Origin: Photobacterium proteolyticum
Lineage (GTDB): Bacteria > Pseudomonadota > Gammaproteobacteria > Enterobacterales > Vibrionaceae
DNA: 64,000 nt
NCBI RefSeq assembly: GCF_001939735.1
Contig: NZ_MJIL01000092.1
Span: 132,185 to 196,184 of the forward strand
Reading direction: 5' to 3'
A model generated the notes under the pieces. It searched no databases and was not told the origin of the DNA. It saw only the letters and a program-made list of their open reading frames with translations. The translations under genes and the position numbers were made by a program. The number at the start of each line of letters is the position of its first letter. Within the stretch, counting starts at the first letter, position 1. Shown in pieces: positions 35,913 to 44,864 of the stretch.

Positions 35913-37319
35913 TTATTGGACAACTTCGCCGCTTTCTACCACTGTCTTGCGTACTTTGTCGGCGAACTTTAAGGCTTCTTCGCGAATAGCGTCTTCATCG
36001 ACGGTGAGCATGTTACGGTCTTCCATTAGCAGCTTACCGGCAACAATGGTGTGCTTGACGTTTGTCGCATAGGCCGAGTAGACCAGCGCAGAGTACGGAT
36101 TGTAAACCGGTACCATGTTTGGTGCCGTGGTATCGATGATGATGATATCAGCCAGCTTGCCCGTTTCCAGTGAGCCAATAGTGTCTTCCATGTGAAGGGC
36201 ACGTGCTGCACCGATAGTCGCCATTTCAATCACTTTCATTGGTGGCATGGCTGCGCGGTCTTTATTGACCAGTTTGTGTACTTTGGCCACCTGGTTAAAC
36301 TCATCGATGGTGCTGATGGTGTTTCCTGACATTGGTCCGTCAGTCCCCAGGCCGATGCGAAGACCATCGTCAAACATTTTCAGTGCCGGTGAAACACCCT
36401 TGGCAGATTTAATATTGGCACTCATGTTGTGAGCAATACCGACATCATGCTTTTTCAGCAGGGCAATATCATTGTCGTCCACATTGATCACATGGGCACC
36501 GACAAGGTTCGGAGTCAGGGCCCCGATATCAGCCATATAGCCGACAGGCGTTTTGCCGCCGCTACGTTCTGCAATTACCTGATTTTCTCGCTCAGATTCG
36601 GCAAGGTGGATCATCACCGGTACGTCGTGCTCAAGCGATAGCTTGGTGATTTTCTGCAGTGTTTCGGTGGTATTGGTGTATGGCGCATGCGGAGCAAAGG
36701 CTGGTGTGATACGTGGGTGATCTTTGTATTCTTTAATGAAGTCCAGCGCGTACTGGATGCCTTCGTCGGCATTGGCAGCATCGGCAACCGGGAACTTGAT
36801 CACGGTTTCGCCCAGTACGGCACGCATGCCGATTTGATCAACGGTTTTGGCAACTTCATCCTCGAAATAGTACATGTCGGCATAGGTGGTGACACCGCCT
36901 TTGAGCATTTCGACATTACCCAACTGCGCCCCGATACGGACCATGTCACGAGAGACCAGCTTCTTCTCCAGCGGGAAAATATAGCGGTGCAGGCGATCAG
37001 GCACATCGTCGGCCATTGAGCGGAAGACCGTCATTGAAACATGGGTGTGGGTATTGATAAGCCCCGGCAACACGATATCGCCATTGGCATCGATGACTTT
37101 TGCGGCCAGGTAATCTTTGACATCAGAGCCGTCGGTAACGGCGAAGATTTTATTTTCTTTAACGGCGACCAAACCATTGTTGAAAACGGTTTTCTCCTGA
37201 TCCATGGTCAGGACAGTGGCATTTTTAATCAGCAAGTCGACCTTTTCGAGCGCAAGAACTGATGTGCTGGCGAGAGAAGTAGCGGCTAAAGAGACGGCAA
37301 TAAGTGTTTTTTTAAACAT
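35913..37319 (-). CDS. Exported TRZ/ATZ-type amidohydrolase
   Basis: 468 residues from ATG 37317-37319. A typical signal peptide (MFKKTLIAVSLAATSLAS, then TSVLA) indicates export, unusual for this mostly cytosolic family. The mature protein has the subtype III amidohydrolase layout: PGLINTHTHVSM with metal ligands His91 and His93, APHAPYT, MIHLAESE and the metal-binding Asp in GLGTDGPMSGN. The family deaminates or dechlorinates nitrogen heterocycles (S-adenosylhomocysteine, guanine, triazines). The substrate is unknown; a periplasmic nucleoside/purine deaminase is one possibility. A terminator follows. Confidence 0.9.
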   Translation of the reverse strand: MFKKTLIAVSLAATSLASTSVLALEKVDLLIKNATVLTMDQEKTVFNNGLVAVKENKIFAVTDGSDVKDYLAAKVIDANGDIVLPGLINTHTHVSMTVFRSMADDVPDRLHRYIFPLEKKLVSRDMVRIGAQLGNVEMLKGGVTTYADMYYFEDEVAKTVDQIGMRAVLGETVIKFPVADAANADEGIQYALDFIKEYKDHPRITPAFAPHAPYTNTTETLQKITKLSLEHDVPVMIHLAESERENQVIAERSGGKTPVGYMADIGALTPNLVGAHVINVDDNDIALLKKHDVGIAHNMSANIKSAKGVSPALKMFDDGLRIGLGTDGPMSGNTISTIDEFNQVAKVHKLVNKDRAAMPPMKVIEMATIGAARALHMEDTIGSLETGKLADIIIIDTTAPNMVPVYNPYSALVYSAYATNVKHTIVAGKLLMEDRNMLTVDEDAIREEALKFADKVRKTVVESGEVVQ

Positions 37320-37460
37320 CAATGACTACCAAAAAACGATAACGGTATGCAGATGATACTCTCAGATCATGTCTTGAAAATCAGTATTGCATAATTACCT
37401 ATCCAAATGTGATTGATGTCACCTTTCTTGCTGGGTTGAAATTTGTTTTGTGTAAGAAAA

Positions 37461-37478
37461 CAGCGCTATATAGCGCTG
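37461..37478 (-). terminator. Terminator downstream of the MATE gene
   Basis: CAGCGCTATATAGCGCTG is a perfect 18-bp palindrome. On the minus strand it is followed by TTTTCTTAC. It lies 46 bp past the MATE stop at 37524 and upstream of the amidohydrolase gene. Confidence 0.8.
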
Positions 37479-37523
37479 CTAAACGTTTGCACTGTGGTAT
37501 TTCTGCCCATTTTGCTAAATGGT

Positions 37524-38855
37524 TTAAGTCCGGCGCAAGGCAAAAAGCATCCAGGCCGTGAGGAGCGAACTGCACAGAGGTAAAGCTATCCAGACACCAT
37601 TGACACCGGCAACGTTGGCTAGGGTGAAGATAAACATGGTTATCAGGATCAGCTTTCCGCCAGTTAATAGCGAGGCTTCTTTGGCACGGTTGATTGACTG
37701 GAAATACGTTGCGCCGACAAGCAGCAAGCCTTCCATTGGTAGCCCCCAGAAATAGAGTTGCATGCCGTTTACCGCTTCCGGCTGGAGGGTCGGGTTATCA
37801 CCGGCAAATAGGTACACCACATATTCAGGGAAGCTGTACAGCATGACGACCCCAAATAAAGCAAACAACAAAGTGACGGTAAAGGCCAGGTTCCGCACCT
37901 TGATAACGCGTTCAGTCTGTCCGGCTCCGGTGTTGTAGCTGGTAATTGGCTGGATCCCAAGTGCAATTCCCTCGAAGATCAGGTAGAAGAATGCTTCTGT
38001 ATAACTGACGATGCCGTAAGCCGCCACGTGAAGTGCATCGCCGACCAAAAGGAAGGCTTTGTTGTGCAAGGTGAGTACGACGGACAAATAGAGATACATC
38101 AATAGGCTGGAAAATCCCAGACGAATGATTTGGATTGCGGTATCCCACTTTAGCTTCAGTGTTTCCCACTGGATGCGAAGCGTGGTTTTGGGGCTGAAAA
38201 AGTGCTGCAGGCACAACAGGCTTGTTGCAGCCTGGGACAGCATGGTCGCGATAGCCGCGCCCGTCAGCTCAAACGGGAAGACAACGATGAAGAGCCAGTC
38301 GAGCACAACATTGAGTACACCACCAAAAATCATGATCAGCGTGACACGGTTGGGCTGGCCGTCATTACGTAGCAAGGATGAAAATGCCATAGAGATGACA
38401 GGGAAGGCACCCAGCGCAAAATACCAGAACAGGTAGTCGGAAGCCATTTGAAGGATTTCGCCTTCGGCTCCCAGCCAGAGCAGAAGGGGCTCGCCGTAAA
38501 TAATGCCCAGGGTACAGATCACCACCGCGGCGAGAAGACTGAGAAACAGGGCATTGCCGACGATCATTCTCGCCTTGTCGGTGTGGCCTTCGCCAAGCCG
38601 GATGGAAACCAAGGCTGATGCGCCCATGCCTATCAATGCGCCTACCGCGTAGAGTGTCGAGCCGATAGGGTAGCCGAGCATGATCCCGGCGAGTCCTTTC
38701 TCGCCAATGAAATGGCCGACAAACATGCCGTCGATGGCGACATAAATACCGGTTACCAACATGGCTGCGATGGTGGGCATGGTGTAACGAATAAAGAGCC
38801 GGAAGATAGAGTCATTCCGCAGCGATAAGTGGGAAGCCGTGCTGGATGCTGTCAT
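37524..38855 (-). CDS. MATE family efflux transporter (MepA/DinF-type)
   Basis: 443 residues with twelve predicted membrane helices in two halves. YTMPTIAAMLVTGIYVAIDGMFVGHFIGEKGLAGI at the N-terminus, and GASALVSIRLGEGHTDKAR after helix 3, are characteristic MATE segments. QPITSYNTGAG in the second half is the matching repeat. It should exchange drugs for Na+ or H+. The start is the ATG at 38853-38855. It is monocistronic, with a terminator at 37461-37478. Confidence 0.92.
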   Translation of the reverse strand: MTASSTASHLSLRNDSIFRLFIRYTMPTIAAMLVTGIYVAIDGMFVGHFIGEKGLAGIMLGYPIGSTLYAVGALIGMGASALVSIRLGEGHTDKARMIVGNALFLSLLAAVVICTLGIIYGEPLLLWLGAEGEILQMASDYLFWYFALGAFPVISMAFSSLLRNDGQPNRVTLIMIFGGVLNVVLDWLFIVVFPFELTGAAIATMLSQAATSLLCLQHFFSPKTTLRIQWETLKLKWDTAIQIIRLGFSSLLMYLYLSVVLTLHNKAFLLVGDALHVAAYGIVSYTEAFFYLIFEGIALGIQPITSYNTGAGQTERVIKVRNLAFTVTLLFALFGVVMLYSFPEYVVYLFAGDNPTLQPEAVNGMQLYFWGLPMEGLLLVGATYFQSINRAKEASLLTGGKLILITMFIFTLANVAGVNGVWIALPLCSSLLTAWMLFALRRT

Positions 38856-38959
38856 GTAACGTCTTATTCAACAAAAATATAACACTGAAGGTGCCGCTAT
38901 AGTAAAGGATGAAGAGCGATATGAGTTATCGCAGCGATCACTTTATTGGCTATCGTTTG

Positions 38960-39607
38960 TTATTGAAGTTGGTAATAAGCCGTGAGGAGAAGGTAGCGGT
39001 GTACAGTTTTATCACTACCGTTGCGCTTGAGCGGGTGATGGATCTGATGTCGCCCACCAGATAATAGATACTGATGCTGCAGACAATGGGGCAGGGTGTT
39101 GGCACATTCTTGCAGGCGGATCCCGTCGGCCAGATAATCATTAACGTTGACGGGTAACTGGCCCAGCCACCAGGCAGGAATTTCTTTGCTGGCCTTGCTG
39201 CGGTCAAACCAATGGTCGGATACGATCAGCAGGTGATGTTGCTTGTTCTCATCGATTTGCTGGCAGGCTGTATTGACAGACTGAACCAGTGCTTCACGGC
39301 GAGCCAAGTTGGCACTGACAAGGCGGTGGGCAATAATCCATAGGTTAAAATCGGCGGTCTCAATACGGAAGATTGGCTGTTCAAGTGCATCATCCTGATG
39401 ACACTGGTGAAGCTCGGCGGGAATATCGGCTTTGCTTAGCGTTGACATAATTCGACGGCATAAAGTTTTGCCCAAGTGGTTGCCACGCATTCCCCGGTTA
39501 TGAACGGTTGGATAATGTTGCTCGCATAACTGCAAGCAGTCAGCCTTGAACTGATGAATGCTGACTGAAAGAAGATCACTGACCAAGAACGCAACGCCCC
39601 ATAACAC
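38960..39607 (-). CDS. Hypothetical protein, 215 aa
   Basis: No family is recognised. The protein is soluble and His/Gln-rich, containing NRGMRGNHLGKTLCRRIMST, DFNLWIIAHRLVSANLARRE and a C-terminal SGGRHQIHHPLKRNGSDKTV. The start at 39605-39607 lacks a clear ribosome binding site, and Met40 (MRGNHLGK) is an alternative. No signal peptide is evident; the first 15 residues are mildly hydrophobic. The frame is open over its whole length, with no competing frame of similar quality. It stands alone between the MATE gene and msrPQ. Confidence 0.6.
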   Translation of the reverse strand: MLWGVAFLVSDLLSVSIHQFKADCLQLCEQHYPTVHNRGMRGNHLGKTLCRRIMSTLSKADIPAELHQCHQDDALEQPIFRIETADFNLWIIAHRLVSANLARREALVQSVNTACQQIDENKQHHLLIVSDHWFDRSKASKEIPAWWLGQLPVNVNDYLADGIRLQECANTLPHCLQHQYLLSGGRHQIHHPLKRNGSDKTVHRYLLLTAYYQLQ

Positions 39608-39782
39608 AACACCACTTGCTCAGCCCGAAATGATGATATGGTTAATTCCAGACTGATAATACCGACTATCACAAAGCCTAATCGTACCAGAAAAAAACAT
39701 TTTCCCTTACGGTTTTTCAAGCGTTTAGTGATCAAAGAAGACGCAAAATAGCGACTTCTTTGATCTAGTGATAGATATAACG

Positions 39783-40418
39783 TTATGATCGGCTTGATGT
39801 TGTGCGATTGATATAGGGGATGGCTGGTAGCCAGCGCCTGAATGTCTTGTGACGAAATGCCAGTAAGATCAATACTGCAGCAAGATAGATAGCCGGTTCA
39901 GTTAGGCCGGATTTTACCGACCAGTAATAGTGGATAGGGGCCAGTAGCAGCGCCAGATAAACCCAGTTGTGTATTTTTTGCCACTTCGGTCCGAGCCGCC
40001 GTTGCATACCCTGTGTGGAGGTAACTGCAAGGGCAAACAGGATGAGCCAGCTGATTGCGCCGACAGTCAAGTATGGCCGTTCAACAATTTCACTTGCCAA
40101 CAATGAAATATCGAAGCTGAGATCCAGCGCCAGATAAACCAGCAGATGCATCGCTGCCCAGAAAAAGCTGTACAGACCAACAAGACGTCGAACCTTGAGC
40201 AGTTGCCCCATTTTAAAGCGGCGGGCAATTGGTGAGATAAGCAAGGTAATTATCAGGGTATTTAAGGCCGCCTTGCCGGTAAAGTGACTCAGTCCCTCGA
40301 CAGGATCGGCCCCGAGCCCGCCGGTCAGCGTCTGGGCTATCATCATAGCCAGAAAGCCCAGGCTTATCAGGTGAATAATGACTTTAAGCCCTGTGATATG
40401 TCGAGGCGTGATTTTCAT
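39783..40418 (-). CDS. msrQ: Haem-binding membrane subunit of the periplasmic methionine sulfoxide reductase
   Basis: 211 residues with six membrane helices of the ferric-reductase-like type. Helix-embedded His residues are visible in LSHFTGKAAL, FFWAAMHLLVYLALD and WQKIHNWVYLALLLAPIHYYWSV, candidates for haem b ligands. GLYSFFWAAMHL is a family marker of YedZ/MsrQ. It passes electrons from the quinone pool or cytoplasmic flavin to MsrP. It starts 33 bp after msrP on the same strand; AAGGAACAAT precedes the ATG. Confidence 0.95.
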   Translation of the reverse strand: MKITPRHITGLKVIIHLISLGFLAMMIAQTLTGGLGADPVEGLSHFTGKAALNTLIITLLISPIARRFKMGQLLKVRRLVGLYSFFWAAMHLLVYLALDLSFDISLLASEIVERPYLTVGAISWLILFALAVTSTQGMQRRLGPKWQKIHNWVYLALLLAPIHYYWSVKSGLTEPAIYLAAVLILLAFRHKTFRRWLPAIPYINRTTSSRS

Positions 40419-40450
40419 TCGTATTGTTCCTTAATTATTGCGTTTGCTGA

Positions 40451-41467
40451 CTAGTACTGTTTCCTGAGATCCATGCCTTTATATAGCCCGGCCACTTCAT
40501 CGGCATAGCCATTAAACATCAGCGTTGGCTGGCGTCTGCTGCTGAACAAGCTTCCTTCGCCGATGAAGCGCTCACTGGCCTGGCTCCAGCGCGGATGATC
40601 GACTTTCGGATTGACGTTGGCGTAGAAGCCGTATTCGTGCGGGGCAAGGCGGTTCCATGTTGTCGGCGGCTCTTTGTCTGTCAGGGTAATTCGGACAACT
40701 GACTTGATGCTCTTAAAGCCGTATTTCCAAGGCACGACCAGACGGAGCGGAGCGCCATTCTGCGGTGCCAGCGTCTTGCCGTATAGGCCAACTGAAATCA
40801 GGGCCAGCGGGTTCATGGCCTCATCGATTCTGAGCCCTTCGACATAAGGGTAGTCAATCCCGCCACCAAGCCTACGGGAGGCTTGCCCCGGCATACGTTT
40901 GGGATCGTACAGGGTTTCGAATGCGACATACTTTGCCTGGCTTGTCGGATTGGCTTTTTTCAGGAGCTCTGCCAACGGGAAGCCAATCCAGGGAACGTTC
41001 ATCGACCAGGCCTCAACGCAGCGAAGCCGGTAAATACGTTCCTCAAGTGTGAATTTGCTGAATATATCTTCGTAGCCCAGAGTGAGCGGGCGATGGACCA
41101 TGCCTCCAACCTCTATCGTCCATGGGTTGGTCTGAAAATTGGCTGCATGAACAGCGGGATCCGACTTGTCTGTACCGAATTCGTAAAAATTATTGTACTG
41201 GAGGATTTTGCTTTCAGGCGTTAGTGAAAGTTTGTTGTCTGAGTACTGCGATGGCTTGGTTACCAGCTGGCGGCGATTGTCTTTCGCTGTGGGTTTGTCT
41301 TTGCCGGTAAAGGCGTCAAACAGTCCGGCATTGGCCTGTGTAGCGATAGGCATACCGACAAGGGTGATACCCAGCTTTTTTAAGATGTCGCGGCGTTGGT
41401 GATAGACCGACTCTGGTGTGGCATCGCTTTCCTTGAGTGCCCACCGTGGTGATTTTTTGATTAGCAT
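40451..41467 (-). CDS. msrP: Periplasmic methionine sulfoxide reductase, molybdopterin subunit
   Basis: 338 residues. The Tat signal carries the twin Arg at 25-26 ([16 protein letters not shown]), preceded by an unusually long n-region. The molybdenum-binding Cys is Cys150 in [37 protein letters not shown] and [20 protein letters not shown] are diagnostic for YedY/MsrP. It reduces oxidised methionines in envelope proteins, with electrons from MsrQ. It is the first gene of msrPQ. Confidence 0.97.
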   Translation of the reverse strand: MLIKKSPRWALKESDATPESVYHQRRDILKKLGITLVGMPIATQANAGLFDAFTGKDKPTAKDNRRQLVTKPSQYSDNKLSLTPESKILQYNNFYEFGTDKSDPAVHAANFQTNPWTIEVGGMVHRPLTLGYEDIFSKFTLEERIYRLRCVEAWSMNVPWIGFPLAELLKKANPTSQAKYVAFETLYDPKRMPGQASRRLGGGIDYPYVEGLRIDEAMNPLALISVGLYGKTLAPQNGAPLRLVVPWKYGFKSIKSVVRITLTDKEPPTTWNRLAPHEYGFYANVNPKVDHPRWSQASERFIGEGSLFSSRRQPTLMFNGYADEVAGLYKGMDLRKQY

Positions 41468-41620
41468 AGTCTTCCTTTGGCGTAAAAAATATTATTGTAA
41501 GTGGCTGATGGGAAAGTAGACCTGACAAACTGAGAATAAATTTCACAATATTATTCTTTGATTTTATGAAAGAAGAGGTTATGTTGCGCATGGCAAATGA
41601 AACCAAATGAAACACTTTCG

Positions 41621-41641
41621 TTTAGGGTTTAGGGATTAGGG
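41621..41641 (+). repeat. Three TTTAGGG-type heptamers abutting a start codon
   Basis: TTTAGGG TTTAGGG ATTAGGG occupies the 21 bases directly before the ATG at 41642. The middle AGGG (41631-41634) is 7 nt from the start and is the best available ribosome binding site. A gain or loss of one heptamer would shift the spacing of the other AGGG copies. Confidence 0.6.
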
Positions 41642-42058
41642 ATGTACAAACGAGCGATATTACTTTCTTCACTATTAGCGTTACCCGTCACAGCAACGGC
41701 AGCGGGTTCACCATTGGCTGCAGGCGTTTATGTTGGTAGCCCAACTTCAGGGGTTACGGTTAAGTACCGAGAGGAACTTCAATTTTCAGTGGGGCTTGAT
41801 ACATTGAGCCTGACAGCGGATGCATTATGGAATGTCAGCGACCTGAGTCGCGGTACACTGTATTCGCCGTTTTACATCTTTACCGGATTGCAGTGGGTTG
41901 ATGATGATAAGCATGAGTGGGGGCCTAGAGCCGGCGCTGGTCTGCTCATTCCTTACGATAACTTTCACCTGTATGCCGAGGGCGGGCCGACTTGGTACGT
42001 GCAGAGCGATTCGAGTATAGAGTTCGAAGGCGCTATCGGGATCAGGGTAAATCTATAA
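41642..42058 (+). CDS. Exported beta-rich protein, probably outer-membrane associated, 138 aa
   Basis: A signal peptide (MYKRAILLSSLLALPVTATA, cleavage likely after ATAA) is followed by alternating hydrophobic/polar strands: GVTVKYREELQFSVGLDTLS, SPFYIFTGLQWVDDD, GPRAGAGLLIPYD, FHLYAEGGPTWYVQ and a final FEGAIGIRVNL. This pattern and length fit a small eight-strand-type beta barrel or similar surface protein. No named family is recognised. The start is preceded by three TTTAGGG-like heptamers. Confidence 0.75.
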   Translation: MYKRAILLSSLLALPVTATAAGSPLAAGVYVGSPTSGVTVKYREELQFSVGLDTLSLTADALWNVSDLSRGTLYSPFYIFTGLQWVDDDKHEWGPRAGAGLLIPYDNFHLYAEGGPTWYVQSDSSIEFEGAIGIRVNL

Positions 42059-42126
42059 TGTCTTGGTGAACGTAGTGTTTTTTTTGTGTTATAAACTGCT
42101 GCGTTTCTCCCAATACCGTATTAACC

Positions 42127-42603
42127 ATGAGTGACCTATACCAATTTCACGCCCATCTTGAGCTTCAGCATATCTTCCTCGAGGCAAACGCTGAACGCTT
42201 TCACCATCTCAGCACTTTTATTGATGGCTATTATTGCTATCGTCATCAACTGGTTACCCGGCAGGGAAAAGCCGATTGGACGCAAATCTTTGAGCATGGC
42301 ATTCGCTCTAAAGCTGCCAGCCAGATAGCGGACAGGAAAAAGCTAGTACGGGAACCACGCCTGCCGTTTGCAGTGTTAACCGGTAAGCTTAAAGTGCTGG
42401 TGAGAGATGACGAGCTGAACCTTGAGTCCCTCCAGTCTTTGCTCGATGACCATCTTGAATACACTGTTTTGACCCGGGAAGAATTCCAGAGGCTAAAAGC
42501 GGCGGGCCTGACCGAGCGGATGCCTGCAGGCTATTACTGCCCGGCTAGTTCCGACTATCAGAACACTGACGCCAGATTCGAAGCCGTCGGGATTGAGTTT
42601 TGA
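42127..42603 (+). CDS. Hypothetical protein, 158 aa
   Basis: A soluble protein beginning MSDLYQFHAHLELQHIFLEA. It contains a basic middle part (GIRSKAASQIADRKKLVREP) and a C-terminal part (EYTVLTREEFQRLKAAGLTE then RMPAGYYCPASSDYQN). No family is recognised and no catalytic pattern is evident. It lacks a strong ribosome binding site (CGTATTAACC precedes ATG). It ends one base before the stop of the convergent cupin gene, so no terminator separates them. Confidence 0.65.
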   Translation: MSDLYQFHAHLELQHIFLEANAERFHHLSTFIDGYYCYRHQLVTRQGKADWTQIFEHGIRSKAASQIADRKKLVREPRLPFAVLTGKLKVLVRDDELNLESLQSLLDDHLEYTVLTREEFQRLKAAGLTERMPAGYYCPASSDYQNTDARFEAVGIEF

Positions 42604-42604
42604 C

Positions 42605-43273
42605 TTATACGGGCAAGTGTCCGGTTTTCACTAGCATCAGGCAGCCGTTTTTTGTCGATGGCTGATGTGAGCTACCTGCAGGGTAGCGGATCCAGGTGCC
42701 CCTCTCATAGTGCCCCTGTTCATCATAAAAGTCGCCCGACAGAATAAAGACCTCTTCACCGCCGTCATGCTGGTGGAGAGAAAAAGCAGAATCGGGCTGC
42801 CAGTTCAGCAAAACCGTTCTTTCCTGACCATACCCGTGCAGAGGCAAGGTCGATAATTTGTTATTGAGTCCGGGCTGCCACGTAGCGTTGTGCGTGTCGA
42901 GGCGGAATACTTCAGCGTCATGTTCCGGAAACATATTCAGTTTGACATACAGCAGGCAACCGCTGTCACTGCCGGGTGCATGGCAGGACCCCGGCGGGTT
43001 GCGGATATAGGTTCCGGCTGGGTAGCTGCCGTACTCATCCTGGAAAATACCGTCGATGACGAAAATTTCTTCGCCGTTGGGGTGAAAGTGTGCCGGAAAA
43101 TGCGTGTTGGGGTCGTAGCGTACAAGGCTGGTTACCTGACCGCTTTCCGCTGCTTCTCGCTCTAGCGGAATACGCCAGACGCCGGCTGACGGAGAGGCAA
43201 GCCAAGGCTGTTTCGCAGTATCAACCACGACGCGTTGATGTCGATCCATATTGAATGAAGATAGGGGGTTCAT
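42605..43273 (-). CDS. Two-domain cupin protein (ChrR-like cupin)
   Basis: 222 residues from ATG 43271-43273, which follows GGAG at 9-nt spacing; an upstream in-frame ATG at 43288 overlaps that site and is less likely. Two cupin domains are visible: HFPAHFHPNGEEIFVIDGIF with GTYIRNPPGSCHAP, and AFSLHQHDGGEEVFILSGDF with GTWIRYPAGSSHQP. Each has the HxH..E..H metal-ligand pattern. The wording matches the anti-sigma ChrR cupin family, but the zinc-binding N-terminal part of ChrR and a sigma gene are absent. It is probably a metal-binding enzyme or sensor of unknown substrate. Confidence 0.87.
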   Translation of the reverse strand: MNPLSSFNMDRHQRVVVDTAKQPWLASPSAGVWRIPLEREAAESGQVTSLVRYDPNTHFPAHFHPNGEEIFVIDGIFQDEYGSYPAGTYIRNPPGSCHAPGSDSGCLLYVKLNMFPEHDAEVFRLDTHNATWQPGLNNKLSTLPLHGYGQERTVLLNWQPDSAFSLHQHDGGEEVFILSGDFYDEQGHYERGTWIRYPAGSSHQPSTKNGCLMLVKTGHLPV

Positions 43274-43306
43274 AGTCGTTATCTCCATGGCCGCTCATTG
43301 TTAGTG

Positions 43307-43353
43307 TATACCCAAACGTATATCTAAACCCTAGCAAGATGCAGAATCTTGCT
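43307..43353. repeat. Possible degenerate foldback-element remnant with hairpin
   Basis: TATACCCAAAC (43307-43317) resembles the end of the foldback elements. CAAGATGCAG nearby matches the inner sequence next to the right end of the 13613 copy in reverse orientation. AGCAAGAT (43333-43340) and ATCTTGCT (43346-43353) form a perfect 8-bp stem. It lies in the divergent promoter region between the cupin and desaturase genes. Weak but consistent with the other copies. Confidence 0.4.
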
Positions 43354-43501
43354 GGCAAAGTAACGATGAAGCGGTTTTGTAACAAGTGTGATGCCATTGT
43401 GATATTTGTTTACAAAATGCGTAATTTATCGTTGACCTCGAAAGAATGGCTGATTATTCTGGCTTACACTTGTAAGCTGAATAGTTATCTAAGGTTATAG
43501 G

Positions 43502-44626
43502 ATGTCGACCAACAGACCACCAATCATTTGGCTAAATGTGGTTATTTTTTCAATAACATTTGCAATTGCCGCATTAGGAGCCCCTCTTTATGCCTTCTAC
43601 GTAGGCTTCGACTGGACGCAGATAGTGATGCTGCTGGTGGCGTTTAGCTACTGCGGTTTGTCTATCACAGCCGGCTACCATCGCTTGTGGTCACATAAGG
43701 CCTATGAAGCCAATGCGGTGATGCGCTTTATTTTCGCTATCGGCGGAGCGTTTGCCCTGCAAAACAGTATCTTGCACTGGTCGTCAGATCACCGTGTTCA
43801 TCACCGCCATGTCGATAACAACGATAAAGACCCTTACTCTGCAAAAATGGGTTTTTTCTATAGCCATATCGGTTGGATGCTAAGGGAGTATCAGGCCTCT
43901 CGTTATAGTGATTACTCGAACTGCCGCGATTTGCAGAAAGACAAGATTGTGATGTGGCAGCACAAGTATTATGTGCCATTGGCTGTAGCCACCAACTTTG
44001 GTATTCCTTTGTTGTTCGGGCTTATCCATGGTGATGTCTGGGGCGCCTTGTTATTGGTGGGAGTTGTGCGTTTGGTGCTGAGCCACCACACGACCTTTTT
44101 TATCAACTCGCTGGCCCATATCTGGGGGAGCCAGCCGTATACCGACAAGAACACAGCGCGTGATAATGGTTTCCTTGCCTTTCTGACCTTTGGCGAGGGC
44201 TATCACAACTATCACCATATCTTCGAAAACGATTACCGGAACGGGATTCGCTGGTGGCAGTTTGATCCGACCAAGTGGCTGATTAAATCTTGCTCCTGGC
44301 TGGGTTTTGCCAAGAACCTGCGTACTTGCCCGGAGGATAAGATTGAAAAGGCCAGAGCAACAATGCTACTCAAGCGGTTGCAGGCCAAGTTGGCGACGGC
44401 ACCCAATAGCTCGGTGTGCCTGGAGCGACTGGAGGAAGAATACGAGGCTCTGATGCTGAAAATATCGGATTATTATGCAGCGCAGAAACGAATGATTGAG
44501 CTTAAAAAGAGGCGACTGGTCAAGCACTATGAAAGCTTTGAGTTTGTTCAGCAGTATGCCGAAATGAAGCGCTTGCTGGATGAGCAGCGTAAGTCATGGA
44601 AGATGCTGACTGCGCAATATGCTTAA
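43502..44626 (+). CDS. Membrane-bound acyl-CoA/acyl-lipid delta-9 desaturase
   Basis: 374 residues. The three His boxes of the di-iron desaturases are present: HRLWSH (60-65), HRVHH (97-101) and HNYHH (235-239 in EGYHNYHHIF). Four membrane helices surround them. The catalytic domain ends near 285; the remaining 90 residues form a highly charged helical extension (LLKRLQAKLATA, LERLEEEYEALMLKISDYYA, MIELKKRRLVKHYESF) likely to be coiled coil. The enzyme introduces a cis double bond to keep membranes fluid, useful in cold or deep water. It stands alone with its own terminator. Confidence 0.94.
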   Translation: MSTNRPPIIWLNVVIFSITFAIAALGAPLYAFYVGFDWTQIVMLLVAFSYCGLSITAGYHRLWSHKAYEANAVMRFIFAIGGAFALQNSILHWSSDHRVHHRHVDNNDKDPYSAKMGFFYSHIGWMLREYQASRYSDYSNCRDLQKDKIVMWQHKYYVPLAVATNFGIPLLFGLIHGDVWGALLLVGVVRLVLSHHTTFFINSLAHIWGSQPYTDKNTARDNGFLAFLTFGEGYHNYHHIFENDYRNGIRWWQFDPTKWLIKSCSWLGFAKNLRTCPEDKIEKARATMLLKRLQAKLATAPNSSVCLERLEEEYEALMLKISDYYAAQKRMIELKKRRLVKHYESFEFVQQYAEMKRLLDEQRKSWKMLTAQYA

Positions 44627-44657
44627 CGCATAAATGACTAGTGGTGAAAAAAGCAAC

Positions 44658-44690
44658 AAAAGGGCGGAGTCATAACGACTTCGCCCTTTT
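44658..44690 (+). terminator. Rho-independent terminator after the desaturase gene
   Basis: AAAAGGGCGGAGT (44658-44670) pairs with ACTTCGCCCTTTT (44678-44690), with one G-U pair and a 7-nt loop, followed by TTTACG. It lies 32 bp past the stop. Confidence 0.92.
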
Positions 44691-44864
44691 TTTACGTAAT
44701 GATGACGAAGCATTCAGGTAAGGTATGTAGAATCCGGGGTAATGAATTGGGAGCTTCTGTTACAGAAAAAGTTGTATTGTCTTATTCGTGAGAATACGGC
44801 GGTAGAAATACGATGACATTCCCATGTTTGCCATACTAAATAGTACTTCGGATGGAGGTGTTTT

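Noticed and set aside
39436-39735. 99-codon minus-strand frame overlapping the 215-aa hypothetical gene
   Set aside because: The overlapping 215-aa frame is longer and has a more natural protein composition; this one has no ribosome binding site. Neither is certain.
43510-44350. Desaturase as part of a polyunsaturated fatty acid gene cluster
   Set aside because: No PKS-type pfa genes or other lipid genes are adjacent; the gene stands alone between a cupin protein and an L,D-transpeptidase.
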